Origin: Sva-07 sp031398325
GTDB taxonomy: Bacteria > Actinomycetota > Acidimicrobiia > Acidimicrobiales > Ilumatobacteraceae
Assembly (NCBI GenBank): GCA_031398325.1
Contig: JANNNB010000072.1
Coordinates: 25,725 to 89,724, forward strand
DNA: 64,000 nucleotides
Reading direction: 5' to 3'
Positions 8,513 through 16,521 of the stretch are shown here, in pieces. Within the stretch, counting starts at the first letter, position 1. Each line of letters opens with the position of its first letter. Both the position numbers and the translations under genes were made by a program. The notes beneath the pieces were generated by a model. It was given only the letters and a program-made list of their open reading frames with translations. It was not told the origin of the DNA and did not search any database.

Positions 8513-9162
8513 CCGATGTGGCGGCGAACCTGCTGGCCATCCGGGAGCGGATCGCCTCGGTCGACCGTCGCTGGACACATCCTGTCGCCATCGTCGCGGT
8601 CACGAAGGGTTTCGGTCCCGAGGCGATCGGGCGCGCCGTCGACGGGGGAGCGAGGACGATCGGCGAGAACTATGCCCAGGAGCTGTTGAGCAAGCGCGAG
8701 ACGATCGAGCGACTGCATCCGACGGTCCACTTCATCGGCAACCTGCAGACGAACAAGGTCCGCCAGCTCGTCGGGCTCGTCGACGTCTGGTCGAGTCTCG
8801 ACCGCCGATCGATCGTCGACGAGGTCGCCAAGCGTGCACCGGGCGCGAGTGTGCTGATCCAGGTCAATTCGACGGGGGAGAGCGGCAAGTCGGGCTGTAC
8901 CCCTGACCAGGTCGGTGGCCTGGTCGGTCATGCACGGGAGGTAGGCCTCGAGGTGAGCGGTCTCATGACCGTCGGTCCGACGAGCGGCGACCCTGGTGAG
9001 ACGCGCGCCGCATTCGCGACGACCCGGGCCCTCGTCGACGATCTCGGACTCGTCGAGTGCTCGATGGGCATGAGCGGGGACCTCGAGCTCGCGGTAGCTG
9101 CTGGATCGACGCAGGTCCGCATCGGCACGGCCCTCTTCGGCCCGCGCCCACCCAAACCCTGA
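8509..9162 (+). CDS. YggS-family pyridoxal phosphate homeostasis protein
   Basis: PLPBP-family protein that binds PLP on a TIM-barrel fold without known catalysis and affects PLP and amino acid homeostasis. The ATG at 8509 overlaps the pgeF stop (ATGA) and gives 217 residues. The PLP lysine is K33 in VAVTKGF. Further landmarks are GENYAQEL, HFIGNLQTNKV, VNSTGESGKSG, SGLMTVGP, SMGMSGDLELAV and VRIGTALFG. It lies between pgeF and sepF, the usual place downstream of ftsZ. Confidence 0.93.
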   Translation: MTDVAANLLAIRERIASVDRRWTHPVAIVAVTKGFGPEAIGRAVDGGARTIGENYAQELLSKRETIERLHPTVHFIGNLQTNKVRQLVGLVDVWSSLDRRSIVDEVAKRAPGASVLIQVNSTGESGKSGCTPDQVGGLVGHAREVGLEVSGLMTVGPTSGDPGETRAAFATTRALVDDLGLVECSMGMSGDLELAVAAGSTQVRIGTALFGPRPPKP

Positions 9163-9221
9163 GTTGGCCTGTGGGCGGCGCGGGAGGGGCGGGGCCGGCC
9201 GGGCGTCTCGGGGCTGTCCAC

Positions 9222-9263
9222 TTGGAATCGGTGGGCGTGCACTATCCTCCGGCACGCAGGAGG
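9222..9263 (+). promoter_or_regulatory. Candidate sepF promoter and Shine-Dalgarno site
   Basis: TTGGAA (9222-9227) and TATCCT (9243-9248) resemble -35 and -10 elements with a short 15-base spacer. AGGAGG (9258-9263) lies 5 bases before the sepF ATG. A short leadered transcript starting near 9255 would fit. Confidence 0.4.
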
Positions 9264-9268
9264 ATTGC

Positions 9269-9850
9269 ATGTCACTCTGGAAAAGGACCATGGACTACCT
9301 GGGTCTCGGTCCCGACGACGCCTACGACGATTACGACGGCTACGACGAACCCGAGGCCCCACGTCAGCAGCGCGCGCCCAAAGACACCGAGCAGCGTTCG
9401 CAGCGAGGGTGGGAGCCCGAGCCGGAACCGACGGTGCGAACCGTCTCGGCGCGGCCGAGTTTTCCGTCCAAGGACTTCGACGCGTCGCCGTCACGGCGGC
9501 AGGCGTCATCGAACTCGGGTCGTCACGACGACTCGGGCGTGCAGATCCGACCAAGCCAGTCGTCGCAGCCCGCGCTGCGCAGTGTTCAGGGAGGTTCCAT
9601 GGAACCGTCAACCGTCCGGCCGCGCCGCTTCGATCAGGCGCAGGAGGTTGCCGACAAGTTCAAGGAGGGCCAACCGGTCATCATGAACCTGGAGGGCACC
9701 GAGCGCGAGGTGGCTCGACGACTCATCGATTTCGCGAGCGGCATCTGTTACGCCCTCGATGGCTCCATGGAGAAGGTGGCGACCGGGGTCTACCTCCTGA
9801 AACCACCCGTCGCAGCTCGCCAACAGCGCTTCGACGATGGCGACGAATAG
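9269..9850 (+). CDS. sepF: Cell division protein SepF
   Basis: SepF anchors FtsZ filaments to the membrane and is essential in actinobacteria that lack FtsA and ZipA. The start at 9269 has an AGGAGG site 5 bases upstream, and the product has 193 residues. MSLWKRTMDYLGL forms the N-terminal amphipathic membrane helix. A charged, low-complexity linker occupies roughly residues 18-110. The globular SepF domain follows, with PRRFDQAQEVADKFK, PVIMNLEG, RRLIDFASGICYALDG and TGVYLLKP. It is followed by a DivIVA-like gene, as in many actinobacterial dcw clusters. Confidence 0.95.
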   Translation: MSLWKRTMDYLGLGPDDAYDDYDGYDEPEAPRQQRAPKDTEQRSQRGWEPEPEPTVRTVSARPSFPSKDFDASPSRRQASSNSGRHDDSGVQIRPSQSSQPALRSVQGGSMEPSTVRPRRFDQAQEVADKFKEGQPVIMNLEGTEREVARRLIDFASGICYALDGSMEKVATGVYLLKPPVAARQQRFDDGDE

Positions 9851-9895
9851 CGCGACGAACGCGTCCCGGACACCGCCGATGATGGAGGCACACGC

Positions 9896-10906
9896 ATGGA
9901 AATGAGCCCGCAACGCGTCAGGAGCGCCGAGTTCAAGACGGTCCGCAAGGGGGCCGATCTCGATGAGCTGCGCAGCTTCCTGAACGACGTCGCCGACGAA
10001 CTCGAACGAGCACAGAACCAGTCGACCGCCATGGAGGCTCGCGCTCGGGCGGCGGTCGCCCGACTCCAGGAGGTGTCCGACAGCCAGTCGGCTGTCACCG
10101 AGGCTGCGTCTCGCTCCGAAGAGCCCGTCACCGTCCCCGCCGACCAGTCCGACACGATCAGTCGCACGCTCGTACTGGCCCAACGCACGGCGGATTCGCT
10201 GATCGCCGAGGCGCGCGCCGAAGCCAACAAGGTGGTCTCGACCGCCAACGAGGAGGCGGCTGCCACTCGTGATTCGACGCGCGAGATGGCCGCATCCATG
10301 CTCGACGAGGCGCGCGAGGAGGCGAGGCGCGCGGGTGAGAGCGAGCGTTTGCTCGCAGCGAGCGAAGTCGATTCGCTCAAGGCGCGACGCGACTTCCTCG
10401 AATCCGACGTGGAGCACCTCGAACAGTTCCTGGTGGCCCAGCGGGCCCGGGTTCGCGACGCAGCGACCGAGCTCATCGAGATCACCGATCGGGTTCCGGC
10501 CGGCCTCGGCGAGGTCCGCCGGCCACTGCTGTCGGCCTCCGACGACGAATCGGGCTCCGACGCGCCGGGAATGCCTGCCCCCGCCGCGGCAGCCCCGTCC
10601 GACGTCTCCACCCACGGCGAGCGAGACACCGTCGCGGACGATCTCGATCCCACGCAAGCGATCGAGATCGTCACCGTGTCCGACGACGACGAGCCGACGA
10701 TCCCCGACGCGGGTTTCGGCCAGGTGGCGCCGGAGGTGCCGGACGCCGATTCGGGCCCGATGTTCTCCCTCGACGATGGAACCGACGATCCGACGCCCGT
10801 CGGCGCGGGATTCGACAGGCTCGACGACCCGCCGGTCGTGGGCGCTGGAGACTCCGACGACGACTTTCGATTCACGTTCGACGACACCGACGGCCGCGAA
10901 CGCTGA
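9896..10906 (+). CDS. DivIVA-like coiled-coil protein
   Basis: Residues 1-40 (SPQRVRSAEFKTVRKGADLDELRSFLNDV, in pieces) resemble the DivIVA/Wag31 N-terminal domain that senses curved membrane and organises polar or septal wall growth. A long Ala/Glu/Arg-rich coiled coil follows to about residue 190. The last 140 residues are acidic, Pro/Asp-rich and probably disordered. GGAGG (9884-9888) precedes the ATG by 7 bases. Its place behind sepF supports a role in division or growth. It differs from classic Wag31 in its long acidic tail, so specific function is uncertain. Confidence 0.75.
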   Translation: MEMSPQRVRSAEFKTVRKGADLDELRSFLNDVADELERAQNQSTAMEARARAAVARLQEVSDSQSAVTEAASRSEEPVTVPADQSDTISRTLVLAQRTADSLIAEARAEANKVVSTANEEAAATRDSTREMAASMLDEAREEARRAGESERLLAASEVDSLKARRDFLESDVEHLEQFLVAQRARVRDAATELIEITDRVPAGLGEVRRPLLSASDDESGSDAPGMPAPAAAAPSDVSTHGERDTVADDLDPTQAIEIVTVSDDDEPTIPDAGFGQVAPEVPDADSGPMFSLDDGTDDPTPVGAGFDRLDDPPVVGAGDSDDDFRFTFDDTDGRER

Positions 10907-10966
10907 GCCACCATGACGGTCACCGGGGGCCCACCAAACCCCATCGGCGGCCGCGAACCTGCTCGG

Positions 10967-10972
10967 TAGCAT
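10967..10972 (+). promoter_or_regulatory. Candidate -10 element for leaderless ileS
   Basis: TAGCAT lies 6 bases before the ileS GTG. No Shine-Dalgarno sequence is visible, so transcription would start at or next to the start codon. Confidence 0.45.
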
Positions 10973-10978
10973 CGAGGC

Positions 10979-13900
10979 GTGCCGTATCCAGCCGTCGACC
11001 CGAAGCCGAACTTTCCTGCGCTCGAACAGGATGTGCTCGCCATCTGGGCGAAGGACTCGACGTTCGAGCGCTCGATCGAGCTTCGCCCGGCCGGAACTGC
11101 TGGTGACAACGAGTTCGTCTTCTACGACGGCCCGCCGTTCGCCAACGGCCTTCCGCACTACGGCCATCTGCTGACCGGATTCGTCAAGGACGCGATCCCG
11201 CGATATCAGACCATGCGCGGTCGGCGCGTCGAGCGTCGTTTCGGTTGGGACTGCCACGGTCTGCCCGCTGAGGTCAAGGCGGAGCAGGAGCTCGGCATCT
11301 CGGGCCATCCGGCCATCACGGAGTTCGGCATCGACAAGTTCAACGATGCGTGCCGCACGAGCGTGCTGCAGTACACGAACGAGTGGCGTGACTATGTCAC
11401 CCGTCAGGCGCGCTGGGTCGATTTCGACAACGACTACAAGACCCTCGACCTCACCTACATGGAAAGTGTCATGTGGGCGTTCAAGACGCTCTGGGACAAG
11501 GGTCTGATCTACGAGGGCTTTCGAGTGCTGGCCTACTGCTGGCGATGCGAGACGCCGCTCAGCAACACCGAGACCCGGATGGACGATGTGTATCACGATC
11601 GCCAGGACCCCGCGCTCACGGTCGGTTTCGAGCTCGAGACCGGCGAGCGCATCCTGGCCTGGACGACCACACCGTGGACGTTGCCGTCGAACCTGGCCCT
11701 CGCCGTCGGGCCTGACATCGACTACGCCATCGTCGAACTCGACGGGGTGCGGTACATCCTCGCCGACGCCTTGCTCGGCTCGTATGCCGCAGAACTCGGC
11801 GAGGCCACCAAGGTCGGCGCCGTGAAAGGCGCCGACCTCGTCGGGCGTACCTACACGCCGCTGTTCGACTTCTTCACGGACACGGCGACCTTCGGCACCG
11901 AGGCAGCGTTCCGCGTGCTCGGCGCCGACTTCGTGTCGACCGAGGACGGGACCGGCGTGGTGCACATGGCCCCCGGGTTCGGTGAGGACGACCAGATCGT
12001 GTCCAACGCCGCCGGCATTCCGACGATCTGCCCGATGGACGAACACGGCCAGTACACGTCCGAAATCGCTCCGTGGAAGGGGGTTCACGTCTTCGACGCG
12101 AACCCGCTCGTCATCCGCGAGCTCAAGGAGCGTGGGGCGGTCCTGCGCCATGCGACCTACGACCACTCCTACCCGCATTGCTGGCGCTGTGCGCAGCCGC
12201 TCGTGTATCGGGCGATCTCGTCGTGGTTCGTACAGGTCACCGCGTTCCGAGATCGCATGGTCGAGCTCAACGAGCAGATCACCTGGCAGCCGTCCCACAT
12301 CAAGGAAGGCAGCTTCGGCAAGTGGATCGCGAACGCCCGTGACTGGGCGATCAGCCGGAACCGGTTCTGGGGTTCGCCGATCCCGGTCTGGCAGTCGGAC
12401 GATCCGGCACATCCGCGTGTCGACGTGTACGGATCGATCGCCGACCTCGAGGCCGACTTCGGGGTCACGATCACCGACCTCCACCGCCCCAACGTCGACG
12501 AACTCACGCGGCCCAACCCCGACGACCCGAGCGGGAGGTCGACGATGCGTCGCGTGCCGGAGGTACTCGACTGCTGGTTCGAGTCTGGCTCGATGCCCTT
12601 CGCCCAGGTCCACTATCCGTTCGACAATCGCGAGTGGTTCGAACAGCACTTCCCGGGCGACTTCATCGTCGAGTACATCGGCCAGACGCGCGGCTGGTTC
12701 TACACACTCCATGTGCTGGCAACGGCGCTGTTCGATCGGCCGGCGTTCTCGTCGTGTGTGAGCCACGGGATCGTGCTGGGCGACGACGGCCAGAAGATGT
12801 CGAAGAGCCTCAACAACTATCCGGACCCGACCGCCATGTTCGACGCCCACGGCGCCGACGCGATGCGCTGGTCGTTGCTGTCGTCGTCGATCCTGCGCGG
12901 CAACGATGCCACGGTCACGGAGACGGGTATCCGCGACACCGTGCGGCAGGTGCTGTTGCCGCTGTGGAACTCGTGGTACTTCCTTGCGTTGTACGCGAAC
13001 GCGGCCGACCACCGCGGTGTCGTGCGCACCGATTCGCCGAACGTGCTCGACCGATACATCATGTCCAAGACACGCGACCTCGTCGGCGACCTGACCGTGT
13101 CGCTCGACGCCTATGACCTGTTCGCCGCCTGCCAGCAGGTCCGGACATACCTCGACGCGCTGACCAATTGGTACGTGCGCCGGAGCCGCAGCCGCTTCTG
13201 GCAGGGCGACCACGATGCGATCGACACGATGCACACGGTGATGTCGGTCGTCACGCGACTGGTCGCACCGTTGCTGCCGCTTGTGTCGGAGGCGATCTAC
13301 CAGGGAATGAACGGCGGGACCGAGGACGGCCCGGACGGCCATGCTGTGATCGACGGGATCGACGGGATCGACAGCGTGCACCTGACCGACTGGCCGAGGG
13401 TCGACGAGCTTCCGGCGTTCGACGACCTCGTGGAGACGATGGACCTCGTGCGCGACGTGTGCTCGGCGACGTTGTCGGTCCGCAAGTCACACGGTCGGCG
13501 GGTGCGACTCCCGCTCCAGACGGTGACCGTCGCCGCGCCCGATGCGGAGCGGCTCCGTGAGTTCGTCGACTTGATCGCCGACGAGGTCAACGTCCGTCGG
13601 GTCGAACTCACCACCGACATGGCACAGGTCGCCTCCGAGGAACTCCATCTCGTGCCGGCGAAGTTGGGGCCCCGTCTCGGCAAGGACGTGCAGGACGTCA
13701 TCCGCGCACACAAGCGCGGGGATTGGACCGTCGTCGACGGTGTCGTGACGGTCGGCGGTCGCGAGCTCATGGCGGGCGAGTATCGACTCGACCTCGTCGC
13801 TGCGGGGGATCAGGCCAGTTCGGGCCTCACGAACCGGACCGGGGTCATCGCCCTCGACATCGAGGTGAGCCCTGAACTCGAGCGTGAGGGCCTGGCCCGC

Positions 13901-14179
13901 GACCTGATCCGCTCGATCCAGCAGGCTCGACGCGAGGCCGATCTCGACGTCTCGGATCGAATCGATCTGTCGATCACCGCGGCCGCGCCATGGCTCGAAG
14001 CGGTCGAGGCTCACCGACAGATGATCATGGACGAAACGCTGTCGGTCCGGCTGGAGGCGATCGAGGCCTCGGCAGTCACGGGTTCCGGCCCCGATGCCCG
14101 TGCGGATACCGCAGCGGATGCCGGCCACGATGCCGTCGGCGAACCGTTGATCGTCGTCACCCGCACAACTCCCCGGTAG
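10979..14179 (+). CDS. ileS: Isoleucyl-tRNA synthetase (long, type 2-like)
   Basis: Class I aminoacyl-tRNA synthetase charging tRNA-Ile, with editing activity. The protein has 1066 residues from a GTG. The first ATP motif is HYGH (60-63) and the second is KMSKS (606-610). GWDCHGLP, WTTTPWTLPSN in the editing domain, and QTRGWFYTLHVL are all present. The HYGH signature, the length and the C-terminal extension match the eukaryote-like IleS2 branch, whose members are often less sensitive to mupirocin; that placement is inference. It stands alone between the division genes and the DksA-like gene. Only 72 bases precede it, too little for a T-box leader. Confidence 0.95.
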   Translation: MPYPAVDPKPNFPALEQDVLAIWAKDSTFERSIELRPAGTAGDNEFVFYDGPPFANGLPHYGHLLTGFVKDAIPRYQTMRGRRVERRFGWDCHGLPAEVKAEQELGISGHPAITEFGIDKFNDACRTSVLQYTNEWRDYVTRQARWVDFDNDYKTLDLTYMESVMWAFKTLWDKGLIYEGFRVLAYCWRCETPLSNTETRMDDVYHDRQDPALTVGFELETGERILAWTTTPWTLPSNLALAVGPDIDYAIVELDGVRYILADALLGSYAAELGEATKVGAVKGADLVGRTYTPLFDFFTDTATFGTEAAFRVLGADFVSTEDGTGVVHMAPGFGEDDQIVSNAAGIPTICPMDEHGQYTSEIAPWKGVHVFDANPLVIRELKERGAVLRHATYDHSYPHCWRCAQPLVYRAISSWFVQVTAFRDRMVELNEQITWQPSHIKEGSFGKWIANARDWAISRNRFWGSPIPVWQSDDPAHPRVDVYGSIADLEADFGVTITDLHRPNVDELTRPNPDDPSGRSTMRRVPEVLDCWFESGSMPFAQVHYPFDNREWFEQHFPGDFIVEYIGQTRGWFYTLHVLATALFDRPAFSSCVSHGIVLGDDGQKMSKSLNNYPDPTAMFDAHGADAMRWSLLSSSILRGNDATVTETGIRDTVRQVLLPLWNSWYFLALYANAADHRGVVRTDSPNVLDRYIMSKTRDLVGDLTVSLDAYDLFAACQQVRTYLDALTNWYVRRSRSRFWQGDHDAIDTMHTVMSVVTRLVAPLLPLVSEAIYQGMNGGTEDGPDGHAVIDGIDGIDSVHLTDWPRVDELPAFDDLVETMDLVRDVCSATLSVRKSHGRRVRLPLQTVTVAAPDAERLREFVDLIADEVNVRRVELTTDMAQVASEELHLVPAKLGPRLGKDVQDVIRAHKRGDWTVVDGVVTVGGRELMAGEYRLDLVAAGDQASSGLTNRTGVIALDIEVSPELEREGLARDLIRSIQQARREADLDVSDRIDLSITAAAPWLEAVEAHRQMIMDETLSVRLEAIEASAVTGSGPDARADTAADAGHDAVGEPLIVVTRTTPR

Positions 14180-14215
14180 GGTCCTCCGCTCACCACGCCG
14201 GGAGGAAGCGCGAAA

Positions 14216-15013
14216 ATGGTCGCACCGAAGAAGCCCAACCCTGCAACGAAGCAGACCGCACCGAAGTCGTCGACGGCAAAGGCGGCGGCCACGAAGGCGC
14301 CCGCCAAGAAGTCCGCAGCGACCAAGTCGACGGCGAAACCTGCTGCGTCCAAATCCTCTGCGCCGTCGAGTGCAGCGGCCACCAGCAAGGCGTCGACCGC
14401 CAAGAAGGCCGCCCCCAGGACGGCCGATGCCACGACCACGGCGAAGAAGACCACGTCCAAATCTGCGGTGGCCAAGAACACGGCGTCGAAGCCGGCCGAG
14501 GTGAAGCCGCCTGCGGCACGCCGGGCGCCCAAGCCGCCGTCGCCCGACACGCCGGCCCTGCTCTCGAACTACCGGCCGGACCGCCACGAGATCCCCGAAC
14601 CCCGTGGCCACTCGAAGGACGGCATCGCCTACACCAAGGACTTCGATGTGAAGTTCCTGAAGGCGCAGCGCGACGAGTTGATCGCCCGCCGCCGGTCCGA
14701 GCTCGCTCGGGCGACGCGACTCGAGGACGAAGCGACGAGCTTGATCGAAGACGGCGAAATGGGCGACGTCCAGTTCGACGACGAGGGTGGTGAGGGCGAC
14801 ACGATGGTGGTGCAGCGCGACCTCGACCGTGTGCTGTCGACGCAAGCCCGACAGACGATCGAAGACATCGACGCCGCTCTCGAGCGGATCAAGATCGGAA
14901 CCTACGGTTACTCCGAGGTGTCCGGTCTGCCGATCCCCCGGGAGCGCCTCGAGGCCCTTCCCGAGACCACCGTGCTCGCTGCCGAGAAGGTCAGCGGCAT
15001 CGGCCTGCGCTGA
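14216..15013 (+). CDS. DksA/TraR-like protein lacking zinc ligands, with a histone H1-like tail
   Basis: 265 residues from an ATG with GGAGGA 9 bases upstream. Residues 1-110 are almost only Lys, Ala, Thr, Ser and Pro, like the basic DNA-binding tails of histone H1-like bacterial proteins. Residues 140-228 are helical and charged (KDFDVKFLKAQRDEL, DLDRVLSTQARQTIEDID). Residues 229-260 align with the DksA/TraR zinc finger: GTYGYSEVSGLPIPRERLEALP matches its spacing in two halves, but the cysteines are serines (S233, S236) and the second pair is also missing. The whole protein contains no cysteine. Probable role is RNA polymerase or nucleoid binding; unproven. Confidence 0.75.
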   Translation: MVAPKKPNPATKQTAPKSSTAKAAATKAPAKKSAATKSTAKPAASKSSAPSSAAATSKASTAKKAAPRTADATTTAKKTTSKSAVAKNTASKPAEVKPPAARRAPKPPSPDTPALLSNYRPDRHEIPEPRGHSKDGIAYTKDFDVKFLKAQRDELIARRRSELARATRLEDEATSLIEDGEMGDVQFDDEGGEGDTMVVQRDLDRVLSTQARQTIEDIDAALERIKIGTYGYSEVSGLPIPRERLEALPETTVLAAEKVSGIGLR

Positions 15014-15037
15014 GCCGCGGACATCGGTGAGCCGATC

Positions 15038-15589
15038 ATGACTGTCGCCCGTCCGTGGCGGGCCCCGGTCCTGATCGCGCTCGTCGTCGTGCTGCTGGAT
15101 CAGCTCACGAAGCACTGGGCGATCAATCGCCTGTCCGACGATCGGGTCATCGAGGTCGTGTGGACATTGCAGTTCAACCTCGCGTTCAACAGCGGCATGG
15201 CGTTCAGCCGAGGACAGGGTTTCGGCCCCTACATCGCGGTGATCGCGACCCTGGTGATCGTGTGGCTGCTGGTGTCGCTGCGCAGTGGCGGAACCAAGCT
15301 CGGCGCCCTGGGGATGGGGCTGCTGATCGGCGGGGCGGCGGGGAACCTCGTCGACCGGTTGTTCCGTGGAGACGCCTGGCTTCGCGGCTCGGTGGTCGAT
15401 TTCATCGACTTCCAGTGGTTCCCGATCTTCAACATCGCCGACATCGCCGTGAACGTCGGCGCCGGACTACTGATCCTGAACAGCATCCTCGTGAGCCGGT
15501 CGGAGGTCGTTGTCGACCCTGACCGCCGCGATGGGTTCGCTCAGGACGTCGCCGAAGACATCGCTGGTGAAACCGAGGGGTCTCGATGA
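15038..15589 (+). CDS. lspA: Lipoprotein signal peptidase
   Basis: LspA (signal peptidase II) is a membrane aspartyl protease that removes the signal peptide from diacylglyceryl prolipoproteins. It has 183 residues with four predicted membrane spans. The catalytic aspartates are D106 in GNLVDRLF and D135 in FNIADIAV, and FNSGMAFS is the usual conserved loop. A hydrophilic tail of about 30 residues follows the last span. It overlaps the following pseudouridine synthase by 4 bases (ATGA), the arrangement seen in many bacteria. Confidence 0.95.
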   Translation: MTVARPWRAPVLIALVVVLLDQLTKHWAINRLSDDRVIEVVWTLQFNLAFNSGMAFSRGQGFGPYIAVIATLVIVWLLVSLRSGGTKLGALGMGLLIGGAAGNLVDRLFRGDAWLRGSVVDFIDFQWFPIFNIADIAVNVGAGLLILNSILVSRSEVVVDPDRRDGFAQDVAEDIAGETEGSR

Positions 15590-16503
15590 TCGAAGAAGTA
15601 GTTCCCGCCGCGCTCGACGGCGAACGACTCGACCGGATCGTGGCGTTGATCGCCGACGTGAGCCGGTCGGACGCGACCACGATGATCGCCGCGGGCGGTG
15701 CGCGCGTCGACGGAGTCGTGGCGAAGTCGGGCAAGGTCAGGCTCGTCGAGGGTCAACAGGTGGCAGTCGACCCCGATGCCCTCCCGACGATCCCGCCGCC
15801 GGCACCTGACGCGTCGGTCGAGTTCGGGGTCGTGCACGTGGACGACTCGGTGATCGTCGTCGACAAGCCCGCTGGTCTCGTCGTCCACCCGGGCGCCGGG
15901 AACCCTGACGGCACACTGGTGAACGGCCTACTCGCCCGCTTTCCCGAGATCGCCGGCGTCGGCGAGATGATCCGACCAGGGATCGTGCACCGTCTCGACG
16001 CGGGGAGCTCCGGTCTGCTGGTCGTGGCGAGGACGCAGGACGCAGCCGACATGCTGATCGAACAGTTCGCCGATCACAGCGCGACGCGACGCTACGAGGC
16101 GCTCGTGTGGGGCGTGCCCGACGCGCCCCACGGCATCATCGACGGCCCGATCGGCCGAGATCGCGGCGACCCGCTCAAGATGGCGGTGGTGGCCAATGGC
16201 CGGTATGCCCGCACCGACTACCGCGTCATCGGCTCGTACTCGGCGCCTGCGATCGTGTCTCGACTGGAGTGCCGCCTCGAAACCGGGCGCACGCACCAGA
16301 TCCGGGTGCATCTGGCCTCGATCAAGCATCCGTTGGTCGGCGATCCCACGTACAGCCAGCGCCGGCCGATGCTCGGCCTCACGAGACCGTTCCTGCATGC
16401 TGCCGAGTTGGCGTTCGAGCATCCGACGAGTGGGGAGCGCGTGACGTACCACAGCCCGCTCGCGGCAGATCTCCAAGCCTGGCTCGACGCCGCCACGCCC
16501 TGA
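15586..16503 (+). CDS. RluA-family pseudouridine synthase
   Basis: Converts uridine to pseudouridine in RNA. The lspA-linked member is usually RluD-like and acts on 23S rRNA. Residues 1-70 form an S4 RNA-binding domain (LDRIVALIADVSRSD). The catalytic domain carries GIVHRLDAGSSGLLVVA with the nucleophile D138. VDKPAGLVVHPG and RTHQIRVHLA are further family motifs. The length of 305 residues is standard. Its stop is 18 bases from the stop of the convergent molybdopterin oxidoreductase gene. Confidence 0.9.
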   Translation: MIEEVVPAALDGERLDRIVALIADVSRSDATTMIAAGGARVDGVVAKSGKVRLVEGQQVAVDPDALPTIPPPAPDASVEFGVVHVDDSVIVVDKPAGLVVHPGAGNPDGTLVNGLLARFPEIAGVGEMIRPGIVHRLDAGSSGLLVVARTQDAADMLIEQFADHSATRRYEALVWGVPDAPHGIIDGPIGRDRGDPLKMAVVANGRYARTDYRVIGSYSAPAIVSRLECRLETGRTHQIRVHLASIKHPLVGDPTYSQRRPMLGLTRPFLHAAELAFEHPTSGERVTYHSPLAADLQAWLDAATP

Positions 16504-16521
16504 CCAGCGGCCCACCCGTCG

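Noticed and set aside
10907..10978. T-box riboswitch in front of ileS (or thrS at 32891-32951)
   Set aside because: The gaps are 72 and 61 bases, too short for a T-box, and no specifier or antiterminator structure is visible.
9608..13381. A 1257-codon open frame on the minus strand opposite the DivIVA-like gene and ileS
   Set aside because: High GC content makes long antisense frames common; the translation is Arg/Asp/His-rich with no motif, and the plus strand holds clear genes.
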